From Arthrobacter sp. AQ5-05 (GTDB lineage Bacteria > Actinomycetota > Actinomycetes > Actinomycetales > Micrococcaceae): a stretch of DNA of 64,000 nt. Position numbers and translations under genes: made by a program. The notes below the pieces were generated by a model. The model ran no database searches. It saw only the letters and a program-made list of their open reading frames with translations, and had not been told where the DNA came from. The stretch covers positions 62,001-126,000 of the forward strand of contig NZ_QMKQ01000002.1 of assembly GCF_003287975.1 (NCBI RefSeq), read 5' to 3'. Shown in pieces: positions 51,388 through 58,444 of this stretch; position 1 is the first letter of the stretch, and each line of letters starts with the position of its first letter.

Positions 51388-52349
51388 GAGGCCCTCCTAA
51401 GGGATAGGTTGCGGCGCAGCCGGTCCAGGAACCCGGTCCTGGCCCCCGGCACGCCCCGGCTCAGCCGATCTTCGAGCAATTGCTGGAAGAGACTGAACAC
51501 CGTGGTCAGCGCTATGTACCAGAGCGCTGCGGTGAACAGCAGCTCTATCACCTTGAAGTTCGCGGTGTAGATCTTGTTCGCCGAGTGCAGCAGTTCGCTG
51601 TAGGAAATGGTGTAGGCCAGCGACGTGAATTTCAGGCAGGCAATGAACTCATTGCCCAGCGGGGGGACGATGACCCGCATCGCCTGCGGGAGCACGATCC
51701 GGCGCATGGTCTTGGCCCGTGACATCCCGATGGCCGAGGCCGCTTCCCGTTGCCCGTGGTCCACCGAGAGGATGCCGCCGCGCACGATCTCGGAAATGTA
51801 GGCCCCCTCGTTGATTCCCAGTCCCAGCAGGGCTGCGACGAACGGGGTCATCAAGGTGTTCATCGGGATGGAGAACAGGCCCGGGATGGAGAAGTTCTCG
51901 AAGATGATGGACAGGTTGAACCAAATCAACAGCTGGACCAGCAGCGGGGTTCCGCGGAACAACCAGACATAACCGCCGCCGACCCAGCGCAGCACCGGGT
52001 TCGGGGACTGGCACATGACGGCAGTCAGGACACCCAGCACCAGCCCCACCCCCATGGAGGCCAGCAGCAGCACCAAGGTGTTGCGGACCCCCGCCAGGAT
52101 CCCGGCGCTGGTCAGGTACTTGAGGACCACCGCGTAGTCGATGTCGGCGGCCAGGAAGGCCTTCCCGACGAAGCCCAGCACCGCCAGCACCAACGCCGCC
52201 GTGATCCATCGCCAAGGATGGCGCAGCGGGATGACCGTGTATGTCTTGGCCGGGGCGGGTGCGGCCACCGGGGGCGGATCAGTTTGGGTTTGGTTCTCAA
52301 GCACGCTGTGCTCCGTTTCCTTCACGTGGGCCGGCAGGCGGGGTGTCAT
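51384..52349 (-). CDS. Polar amino acid ABC transporter permease
   Basis: A permease of up to 321 residues with an N-terminal region rich in Gln and Pro, then five membrane helices and the HisM/GlnP-type EAA loop ([10 protein letters not shown]). A GTG at 52304 has GGAG 6 bases upstream and gives 306 residues; it is a serious alternative to ATG 52349, which has no good site. A single permease gene is present, so the transporter is probably a homodimer. Confidence 0.9.
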   Translation of the reverse strand: MTPRLPAHVKETEHSVLENQTQTDPPPVAAPAPAKTYTVIPLRHPWRWITAALVLAVLGFVGKAFLAADIDYAVVLKYLTSAGILAGVRNTLVLLLASMGVGLVLGVLTAVMCQSPNPVLRWVGGGYVWLFRGTPLLVQLLIWFNLSIIFENFSIPGLFSIPMNTLMTPFVAALLGLGINEGAYISEIVRGGILSVDHGQREAASAIGMSRAKTMRRIVLPQAMRVIVPPLGNEFIACLKFTSLAYTISYSELLHSANKIYTANFKVIELLFTAALWYIALTTVFSLFQQLLEDRLSRGVPGARTGFLDRLRRNLSLRRAS

Positions 52350-52355
52350 CGGTGG

Positions 52356-53285
52356 CTACGGTTCAATGCCTGCGCCCACCGGGTTGACCACCGATTCCTT
52401 GATGCCGATCGCGCCCAGCTCCCATTTCTCCAGGATGGCATCGTAGGATCCGTCATCGATGATCGCCTGCCAGGCCTTTTGCAGGGCGTCGCGCAGCTGT
52501 GTCTGGTCCTTGCTGACGACCATCGAGAAGAAGCGCTTCTCCACCTGCAGCCCGTCAATGACTTCGAGGGACCCCTCGGAGTTCGTGGCGAAGAACGCAG
52601 CGGTTGGATAGTTTTCCAGCATGGCCGCCGCGCGCCCCTGCTTTACGGCCAGCTGTTCCTGCGCATTGCCGTCGAAGGTCAGCACATCGATGGCCGCCAT
52701 GCCCTCCTTCACGCAGACCTTGGAGCGCTCCTCCAGGTATTGCGGCTGTACGCCGCCGCGCACCGCGGCGATGGCCTTGCCACAGAGGTCCTCGACCTTG
52801 GTGATGCCCGTGTCCGTTCCCGCCTTGGCGACAAAGCCCTGGGACGACTGCAGGTAGGAGACCATGTCGAAGCTCTCCTCGCGCTCCTTGGTGTCATTCA
52901 CGGCCCCGAAGATCACGTCGTAGCGCTTGGTGGTCAGGGCCGGCAGCAGGGTGTCAAAGCCGGCGTTGTTCCACGTGAACGGAACCCCGAGATGCTTTTC
53001 CAGTTCCTTGGACAGCTCCACCTCGAATCCGGCCAGATCGCCGTTTTCCTCGTAGAACTCAAATGGCGGGTAGTCGATGGCCGATCCGATCTGGATGGTC
53101 CCGGCCTTCTGGATCGAATCGGGAAGTTGCGAGAACAGCGGTGCGGAGCTGCTTGTGCCCTCCGCCGCGGCCGGGGCGGCCGGGGTCTCGGTCTGGGCGC
53201 ATCCCGCGAGCAGGAGCCCGGCAACGAGGGGCAGCGCGCAAAGTGCAGACATCCTGTACTTGGGTGACTTCGGGGTGGTGTGCAT
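52356..53285 (-). CDS. Amino acid ABC transporter substrate-binding lipoprotein (SBP family 3)
   Basis: A 309-residue lipoprotein. The signal peptide ends in L-L-A-G-C (Cys 29). The mature protein has the family 3 pattern D-Y-P-P-F-E-F-Y near residue 75, then D-L-A-G-F-E-V-E-L and the hinge. It delivers an amino acid or analogue to the permease; the ligand is unknown. GGAGG lies 7 bases before the ATG. First gene of the leftward operon, divergent from the aminotransferase gene. Confidence 0.92.
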   Translation of the reverse strand: MHTTPKSPKYRMSALCALPLVAGLLLAGCAQTETPAAPAAAEGTSSSAPLFSQLPDSIQKAGTIQIGSAIDYPPFEFYEENGDLAGFEVELSKELEKHLGVPFTWNNAGFDTLLPALTTKRYDVIFGAVNDTKEREESFDMVSYLQSSQGFVAKAGTDTGITKVEDLCGKAIAAVRGGVQPQYLEERSKVCVKEGMAAIDVLTFDGNAQEQLAVKQGRAAAMLENYPTAAFFATNSEGSLEVIDGLQVEKRFFSMVVSKDQTQLRDALQKAWQAIIDDGSYDAILEKWELGAIGIKESVVNPVGAGIEP

Positions 53286-53324
53286 GGGTGGTCCTCCGGG
53301 GTGCGAGCGAAAAAAACCAACTTG

Positions 53325-53338
53325 TTCAGATATGTGAA
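53325..53338. promoter_or_regulatory. Candidate operator palindrome 1 (IclR-type)
   Basis: TTCAGATATGTGAA, within the dyad GTTCA-N6-TGAAC (53324-53339), lies 40 bases upstream of the binding-protein start. It matches 11 of 14 positions of operator 2. Confidence 0.45.
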
Positions 53339-53367
53339 CCGTGTGCTACATGTCGAACAACACTAAG

Positions 53368-53383
53368 TGTGATTCAACTCACT
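53368..53383. promoter_or_regulatory. Crp/GlxR-like site in the divergent catabolic promoter
   Basis: TGTGA-TTCAAC-TCACT matches 9 of 10 consensus positions. It lies between the two palindromes, about 83 bases from the importer start and about 200 bases from the aminotransferase start. Confidence 0.55.
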
Positions 53384-53487
53384 GTCAACACCCTTTCCCA
53401 TGCTGAATTCCCCCATCTCAAAGCCTCGAGGCGGGCCATTGACACCCTCCCCCGCAGCGCCTAGTTTGTTCACATCTAGGTATCCGA

Positions 53488-53501
53488 TTCGTATATGCGA
53501 A
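53488..53501. promoter_or_regulatory. Candidate operator palindrome 2 (IclR-type)
   Basis: TTCGTATATGCGAA, within the dyad GATTCG-N6-CGAATC (53486-53503), lies 84 bases upstream of the aminotransferase start. It shares 11 of 14 positions with operator 1. Confidence 0.5.
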
Positions 53502-53585
53502 TCCATGGGGAGCGAGGTCACCGCACATCCCCGTACCCCGCACCCCGTCACACGATGCATTCCCCCCGGCCAAAGGAGCCCGAGC

Positions 53586-54662
53586 ATGACCATTGCCGCC
53601 CGTCCATGGTTGGACGAGATCCAGGCCTATCGGCCCGGAACCAGATCCGCTTCCGCGGACGGTTCCATGGCCTCCAACGAGTCACCGCTTGGCGCCAGCC
53701 CAAAGCTGGGTGATTCCATTGCCAAGGCACTGGCCGGGGTGCACCGCTACCCCGATCCGCTGGCCGATGAGCTGCGCAGCCAACTGGCCGGACTGCACGG
53801 CGTGCACCCCGAACAGATCCTCATCGGCAATGGTTCCGACGAGCTGATATTCCTGCTCTCCACCACGTTCCTCGCCCAAGGCGGCCACGCCGTTTGCGCC
53901 GACCCCGCCTACCAGATCGACAGGATCGGCGCGCTATCGGTCAACGCCACCATCACCCAGGTCCCCCTACGCGATTGGAAGCACGATCTGGCCGCAATGG
54001 CCGCTCTCCGGGCGGACATTGCCTATATCGTGAACCCGCACAATCCGACCGGCACCACCAGGTCCCGGGCAGAGATCGATACCTTCACCGCCGAAAGCCC
54101 GGCCCACCTGGTCGTGGTCGACGAGGCCTACATCGACTTCACGACGGATCCCGAGGCGCTCACGGCCATCCCCCTGGTGGCCGGCGGCCGTGTCGCGGTC
54201 CTGCGCACCTTCTCCAAGATCCACGGACTGGCCGGCCTGCGGGTCGGCTACCTCGTGGCCGATTCGGCGATCATCGCCGCGATACGCAAGGTCCGGGCCC
54301 CCTTCTCCGTTGGCTCCTTGGCCCAGGCCGCCGCATTGGCAGCCCTGGCCGACACCGGGCACCGGGAAGCCGTGCGCGAGCACACGCTGCGCCTGCGCGG
54401 GCAGCTGGTCGACCTGTTGGCCTGCCATGGGCTGCACGCGGTGGAATCGGAGGCGAACTTCGTTCTCCTGCCGGTCCCAGACGAAAACGCCTTCGTCGCG
54501 GGCCTGCGCACCCACGGTGTCTCGGTTCGCCCCGGGTCCGCTCTCGGGGCACCGGGTACCGTGCGCATCTCCGTGCCCACCGAGGCCGGGCTCGAGCTCT
54601 TGCGCTCGGCCCTGCACCACACCCATCCCGCAAACCACCGCGAAACCGCCAACCACCGATAA
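53586..54662 (+). CDS. Histidinol-phosphate/aromatic aminotransferase-like enzyme
   Basis: A 358-residue fold-type I PLP aminotransferase. It has the N-terminal N-E-S-P-L-G, the PLP Lys 211 in R-T-F-S-K, N153 in N-P-H-N-P-T-G, D179 in V-V-D-E-A-Y-I-D-F, and R219 in L-R-V-G-Y. HisC-like enzymes also act on histidine and aromatic amino acids. AAGGAG lies 7 bases before the ATG. It is not in a his operon: it leads a catabolic operon, so it probably converts an imported amino acid to its 2-oxo acid. Confidence 0.88.
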   Translation: MTIAARPWLDEIQAYRPGTRSASADGSMASNESPLGASPKLGDSIAKALAGVHRYPDPLADELRSQLAGLHGVHPEQILIGNGSDELIFLLSTTFLAQGGHAVCADPAYQIDRIGALSVNATITQVPLRDWKHDLAAMAALRADIAYIVNPHNPTGTTRSRAEIDTFTAESPAHLVVVDEAYIDFTTDPEALTAIPLVAGGRVAVLRTFSKIHGLAGLRVGYLVADSAIIAAIRKVRAPFSVGSLAQAAALAALADTGHREAVREHTLRLRGQLVDLLACHGLHAVESEANFVLLPVPDENAFVAGLRTHGVSVRPGSALGAPGTVRISVPTEAGLELLRSALHHTHPANHRETANHR

Positions 54663-54675
54663 AGGAGATCCACCC

Positions 54676-55713
54676 ATGTTCGTACGCAACGCCTGGTATG
54701 TCATCGCCCAGTCAGAGGAAATCGACAGGGTTCCGCTCAAGCGCACCGTGCTCGGCGAGGACGTGGTCCTGTTCCGCAAGACCGACGGGACGGTCGCTGC
54801 CTTGGACGACCGCTGCGCCCACCGCGCCTATCCGCTGTCCGAGGGCCGGATCGTCGGGGACAACATCCAATGCGGTTACCACGGCTTCGAGTACAACTGC
54901 GCCGGGGTCTGCGTCAGGGTCCCCGCCCAGGCCCGCATCCCCGAACGCGCCGTGGTGAGGTCATACCCCGTCGTCGAGTCCCACCGGTGGGTGTGGATCT
55001 GGATGGGAGATGCGGCCCTCGCGAAAACCGCTGAGGTGCCCGACACGCACTGGATGACCGATCCCGCCTGGGACCGCGTGACCCACCAGCGGCTCTTTGA
55101 ATGCAGTGCCGACCTGATCCACGACAACCTCTTGGACCTGACCCACGAGGGCTTCCTGCATGAATCGACCATCGGCGACGAGGCCGTGTACGAAAACGGG
55201 ATCACCGTGGAGGTCGACGGGAACACCGTCTCGGTGGACCGCTGGATGCCTGCATGCCACCCTTCGGCGCTGTTCGAGAAGGCCACCGGACTCAGCCTCG
55301 CGGATCGCTGGCACACCACGGTCTTCCAGCTTCCCTCCCTGCATGTCATCCACGCCGGGGTGGTGGAGGTCGGTGGAAGACGCGAGGATGGCCACCTGCT
55401 GCGGGTGCTCAATGCGATCACCCCGGCCACCGAGAACACCGCATGGTACTTCTACGCCTTCTGCCGCGACTTCTCCGTGGGTGACACGGCCCTGAACGAG
55501 CTGCTGGCCGAGAGCCTGGGCGGGGTACTGACCGAGGACTCCGACGCCCTGGCGCTCCAGCAGGTCAAGATGGAGTCTCGCCCCGCGAACATGCCCGATG
55601 TGCTGATTGCCCAGGACGCCGGCGTGGCCAAGGCCCGAAGGATGATGAAGCAGCTGCTGGCCGCCGAGTTCCGGGCCCAGTCCCCGGCGCCCGAGAAAGT
55701 CGCTGCCCCGTGA
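54676..55713 (+). CDS. Rieske non-haem iron oxygenase, VanA-like alpha subunit
   Basis: A 345-residue oxygenase component. Rieske ligands are C47, H49, C66 and H69 (C-A-H-R and C-G-Y-H). The mononuclear iron site is in D-L-T-H-E-G-F-L-H (H157 and H162, with an acidic residue before them). VanA-type enzymes demethylate or hydroxylate aromatic acids. A stand-alone VanB-type reductase is missing from the locus, so electrons must come from elsewhere. AAAGGAG lies 9 bases upstream. It follows the aminotransferase by 13 bases and overlaps the HutD-like gene by GTGA. Confidence 0.9.
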   Translation: MFVRNAWYVIAQSEEIDRVPLKRTVLGEDVVLFRKTDGTVAALDDRCAHRAYPLSEGRIVGDNIQCGYHGFEYNCAGVCVRVPAQARIPERAVVRSYPVVESHRWVWIWMGDAALAKTAEVPDTHWMTDPAWDRVTHQRLFECSADLIHDNLLDLTHEGFLHESTIGDEAVYENGITVEVDGNTVSVDRWMPACHPSALFEKATGLSLADRWHTTVFQLPSLHVIHAGVVEVGGRREDGHLLRVLNAITPATENTAWYFYAFCRDFSVGDTALNELLAESLGGVLTEDSDALALQQVKMESRPANMPDVLIAQDAGVAKARRMMKQLLAAEFRAQSPAPEKVAAP

Positions 55714-56201
55714 GGTTGCTGTTGCGCGCCAATGCGCACCGCCGCGAGCCCGGCGGGGGCATGGAAATCGCGGCTTCCCCGGACACCCGCGAGCGTGAAC
55801 GCTGGCAATGGGACGTGCACCTGGCCGCGGACCCGGTCGGGGAGGCGCCGCTGCCGGCCTCGGTGGAGTCCCTGGTGGCCACCGGGGCCATGGCGCTGGC
55901 CGACGGATCGCTTGTGCACGTGGTGGCCCGCTCGGCGCCGGCCGAGGCCGTGCCCTCGGTGGAAATCCACCACCTGGCCGACGCCATGGAGCTGTGCCGC
56001 GGCCTGCACGAGGTCATGCTCGTGGTGGCAGGCGGGCCGGGGCTACTGGTCGAGGGGCGCCACCGGCTGGAGCGGCTTGATGCCCTGGTCCTGGAGGGGG
56101 ACGACCCGTTGACGCTCCCGCTCGAAGCCGATGGTGCCGGACCAATACCGATCGCCGTCATACGGCTCAAGGGCACGGGGCAACTCGGCTGGGTGCCCTA
56201 G
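55710..56201 (+). CDS. HutD-like small protein
   Basis: A 163-residue protein. The N-terminus R-L-L-L-R-A-N-A-H-R-R-E-P-G-G-G-M-E-I-A resembles the HutD start (R-x-P-W-K-N-G-G-G-V-T-R-E-I-A), though its W-K-N is lost. The W-Q-W-D-V-H-L-A at 32-39 and the late L-D-A-L-V-L-E-G-D-D-P-L-T-L match the HutD cupin fold. HutD limits histidine catabolism in Pseudomonas by an unclear mechanism. It is shorter than HutD (about 190). Its presence in a Rieske operon is unusual. Starts at GTG 55710 with GTGA overlap. Identity inferred by pattern; moderate. Confidence 0.6.
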   Translation: MRLLLRANAHRREPGGGMEIAASPDTRERERWQWDVHLAADPVGEAPLPASVESLVATGAMALADGSLVHVVARSAPAEAVPSVEIHHLADAMELCRGLHEVMLVVAGGPGLLVEGRHRLERLDALVLEGDDPLTLPLEADGAGPIPIAVIRLKGTGQLGWVP

Positions 56202-56299
56202 CGACAGGAGGACGGGAACCGCGCGAAGGAATAACACCGGTCATTTCACCGCTGCCCCTGAGGGATGCGCCGCCGCAGCGGCGGCGCGGGGAAGGACAG

Positions 56300-57316
56300 A
56301 TGAAAAAAATCGGTTTCTTGACCTTTGGCCATTCGGGCGGCTCCAGCAATTCGCCGGTGCCCACCGGCGCCGACGCCGTGCGCCAGATGGTGGACCTGGC
56401 CGTCGCGGCCGAGGAGTCCGGGTTCGACGGAGCCTGGATGCGGGTGCACCACTTTGGCAACTCGCTCTCCACGCCGTTCCCCCTGTTGGCGGCCATGGCG
56501 GCGAAAACCACGACGCTCGAGGTCGGCACCGGGGTGATCGACATGAGATATGAAAATCCCCTCTACATGGCCGAGCAGGCGGGCGCCGTGGATGCGATCA
56601 GCAGCGGCCGGCTGCAGCTGGGCGTCAGCCGCGGGTCGCCCGAGCCGGCCCGCGACGGGCAGCACCAGTTCGGCTACCACCTGGAGCCGGGCAACAGCTG
56701 GGCCAACGAGACCCGCGAACGCACCGCCCTGTTCCGCAAGGCGATCTCAGGGGCGGGCATCGCCCATCCGGAACCCGGCGGGCACCACCACGACCATGAC
56801 GAGCTGCTGCCGATCAACCCGATCTCCCCGGGCCTGGAAAACAGGATCTGGTGGGGAGCGGCGACCATCGGCTCGGGGCTGTGGACCGGCGAAGTCGGCA
56901 TGAACCTGCTCTCCTCCACGCTGCTGCTGGAGGACGACGGGCGGCCCTTCCACGTGCTGCAGGCCGACCAGCTTCGCCGGTACAAGGCTGCATATGCCGC
57001 CAGCGGGCACACCACCGGGGGGATGACCGCGGTGACCCGCAGCGCGTTCCCGGTCACCACCGACAAGGACGAGATCTACTTCGGGCGCCGCGAACGCGGG
57101 GACTCGGTGGGGATCCTGGACGGCTCGGTGGCCCGCTCGGGACCCACCTATTCGGGTTCCCCCGAGGAAGTCGCACAGCAGTTCATGGCGGACGAGGCGA
57201 TCGGCGAGGCCGACTACGTCCTCTTCGCGCTGCCGAACCAGCTCGGTGTGGACTACAACGCGCACGTGATGACGGAGATCGCGAACATCGCCCGTGAAAT
57301 CGGCTGGAAGAACTAG
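56300..57316 (+). CDS. LLM class flavin-dependent monooxygenase/oxidoreductase
   Basis: A 338-residue luciferase-like TIM-barrel protein. It starts K-K-I-G-F-L-T-F-G-H and has E-V-G-T-G-V-I-D-M-R near residue 75 and an A-I-S-S-G-R-L-Q-L-G-V-S-R-G strand. The bacterial luciferase-like fold uses FMNH2 or F420; which is not visible. AAGGA precedes the ATG. It is 98 bases after the HutD-like gene, probably the last gene of the rightward operon. It may oxidise a downstream intermediate. Confidence 0.82.
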   Translation: MKKIGFLTFGHSGGSSNSPVPTGADAVRQMVDLAVAAEESGFDGAWMRVHHFGNSLSTPFPLLAAMAAKTTTLEVGTGVIDMRYENPLYMAEQAGAVDAISSGRLQLGVSRGSPEPARDGQHQFGYHLEPGNSWANETRERTALFRKAISGAGIAHPEPGGHHHDHDELLPINPISPGLENRIWWGAATIGSGLWTGEVGMNLLSSTLLLEDDGRPFHVLQADQLRRYKAAYAASGHTTGGMTAVTRSAFPVTTDKDEIYFGRRERGDSVGILDGSVARSGPTYSGSPEEVAQQFMADEAIGEADYVLFALPNQLGVDYNAHVMTEIANIAREIGWKN

Positions 57317-57339
57317 CTTTCCCCCATGCCGTTGGGCTT

Positions 57340-57588
57340 CTACCGGAAATCCGGGCCCGCGCCCTGCCGCTCCTCGTCCAGGGCGACCGCCACGGCAAGC
57401 CTTCGCGCCGCGTCCAGCTCAATGGCCGCGGCAAGTGCCAGCACCAGCACCAGCACCAGCACCAGGATGGCCAAGGCAGTGAACAGCAGCCCGGCGACGT
57501 AGCTGTGGACGCCACTGGGCATCGTGTCGCGGTGGAAGAATTCGGCGTTCTCCCCGGCCACGCGCACGTCGCCGGCGACGGTGAGCAT
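57340..57588 (-). CDS. Small membrane protein with (Val-Leu) repeat
   Basis: An 82-residue ORF with one long hydrophobic segment (about 30-55) that includes L-V-L-V-L-V-L-V-L-A, encoded by a hexanucleotide repeat. G/C third-position bias is strong, which argues it is coding. It is in a different frame from the GntR-type sequence just upstream and may be the displaced C-terminus of that gene or an independent small protein. No family recognised. Confidence 0.4.
   Translation of the reverse strand: MLTVAGDVRVAGENAEFFHRDTMPSGVHSYVAGLLFTALAILVLVLVLVLALAAAIELDAARRLAVAVALDEERQGAGPDFR
57438..57466 (-). repeat. Hexanucleotide repeat (CCAGCA)n
   Basis: Four tandem CCAGCA units plus a partial fifth lie inside the small membrane ORF. 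Such tracts slip in replication. Because the unit is six bases, slippage changes the helix by two residues and does not shift the frame. Confidence 0.75.
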
Positions 57589-57589
57589 C

Positions 57590-57839
57590 GCGCCGCCGGT
57601 TCGGCCAGGCCCCGGCCCGGATTGACCCGGGTTCCGGCGGGCCGGCCGGTGCGGACCAGCCCCGCGGCTCGCAGTTCCCGGTAGGCCTTGGCCACCGTGC
57701 CGGAGGCCAGGCGCAGGTCCCCGGCGAGCTGGCGCACGGTGGGCAGCCTGGCATTGGCCGGCAGCACACCTCCGTGGATCAGTGCGGCGAGCTGGCAACG
57801 GACCTGTTCGGCGGGACCCGACGGGTGCACCGGGTCCAC
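57590..57839 (-). pseudogene. GntR-family (YtrA-like) regulator, apparently frameshifted
   Basis: From GTG 57839 the frame encodes about 80 residues of a good winged helix: R-L-P-T-V-R-Q-L-A-G-D-L-R-L-A-S-G-T-V-A-K-A-Y-R-E-L. It then passes T-R-V-N-P-G-R-G into Cys/Trp/Arg-rich sequence that looks non-coding and runs on to 57183 antisense to the LLM gene. Coding-like bias resumes in another frame at 57588. A possible true start (GTG 57914, with AAGGTGG upstream) is in yet another frame. One or two frameshifts, real or from sequencing, are the simplest reading. Confidence 0.5.
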
Positions 57840-58332
57840 GATGATCGATCCGGCGACCAGGGCTTCCGGTGTCGGTTGCGCGGGGAGAACCGCCGGACGC
57901 CGTTGACGCGTTCACGAATCCACCTTCCCCAACTTGTATCGGTGCAACACTCCAAGCACCACCGACATCTTGTGTCAATACGTTGACACCAGAATGCGAG
58001 GGGCCCATTGGCGCCCCTTGGCCAAGAAAGGGCATGGCACCGGGAGCGAGGCCCGGGCCGAGCAAGGCAGGCGGATCCGGTCACCTACTCCCAATCCACG
58101 CCTCCGCCAGGAGGCCAGGCAGTCCCCGCGCCAGCACCCGGCACCAAAACCGAACGGGCGCTTCCCCCTGCCGGGAGCACCCACCCTCCGCCGTTCCTGC
58201 CGCTGGGCGCGAACGCGGCCCGACCCCAACCACTCGCACCCCGGGACCAATTCGATGATATGGATCACAAATCGACGTCGAATCATGAAGCCGTTGAGAA
58301 ACGTTGATTTTCAGAAATGCTTTACCATCGCA

Positions 58333-58348
58333 TGTGAACCGTGACACA
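58333..58348. promoter_or_regulatory. Crp/GlxR-like site upstream of the GH101 gene
   Basis: TGTGA-ACCGTG-ACACA matches 9 of 10 consensus positions of TGTGA-N6-TCACA. It is about 97-112 bases upstream of the start at 58445. Confidence 0.5.
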
Positions 58349-58356
58349 CTATGGTT

Positions 58357-58368
58357 GTTATCCATAAC
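58357..58368. promoter_or_regulatory. 12-base palindrome upstream of the GH101 gene
   Basis: GTTATCCATAAC is a perfect inverted repeat 8 bases after the Crp-like site. It could be the operator of a local sugar-responsive repressor (perhaps LacI or GntR type). This rests on position alone. Confidence 0.4.
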
Positions 58369-58444
58369 ATGCTGTGCGGTTTGGCAACACGTTGGGTGGG
58401 GACGTCGTGTGGGCTGGGGCCGTTCGCAACTGATGAGGAGCAAG

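Larger units (their letters stand above)
57840..58444. other. Intergenic region upstream of the GH101 gene
   Basis: About 600 bases with no supported gene apart from the possible 5' end of the broken GntR gene (to about 57914). The right part is comparatively AT-rich and holds a Crp/GlxR-like site (58333-58348) and a 12-base palindrome (58357-58368). No -10/-35 pair was assigned with confidence. Confidence 0.55.

Noticed and set aside
53333-53348. A second Crp-like site (TGTGA-ACCGTG-TGCTA) next to the importer start
   Set aside because: Only 7 of 10 positions match, and its left half is part of operator palindrome 1.
53586-54662. A biosynthetic hisC gene
   Set aside because: No other his genes adjoin it, and it leads an operon with a Rieske oxygenase under a divergent catabolic promoter.
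57438-57466. Hexamer repeat considered as a CRISPR or VNTR array
   Set aside because: Only four 6-base units, no spacers; it is a coding microsatellite.
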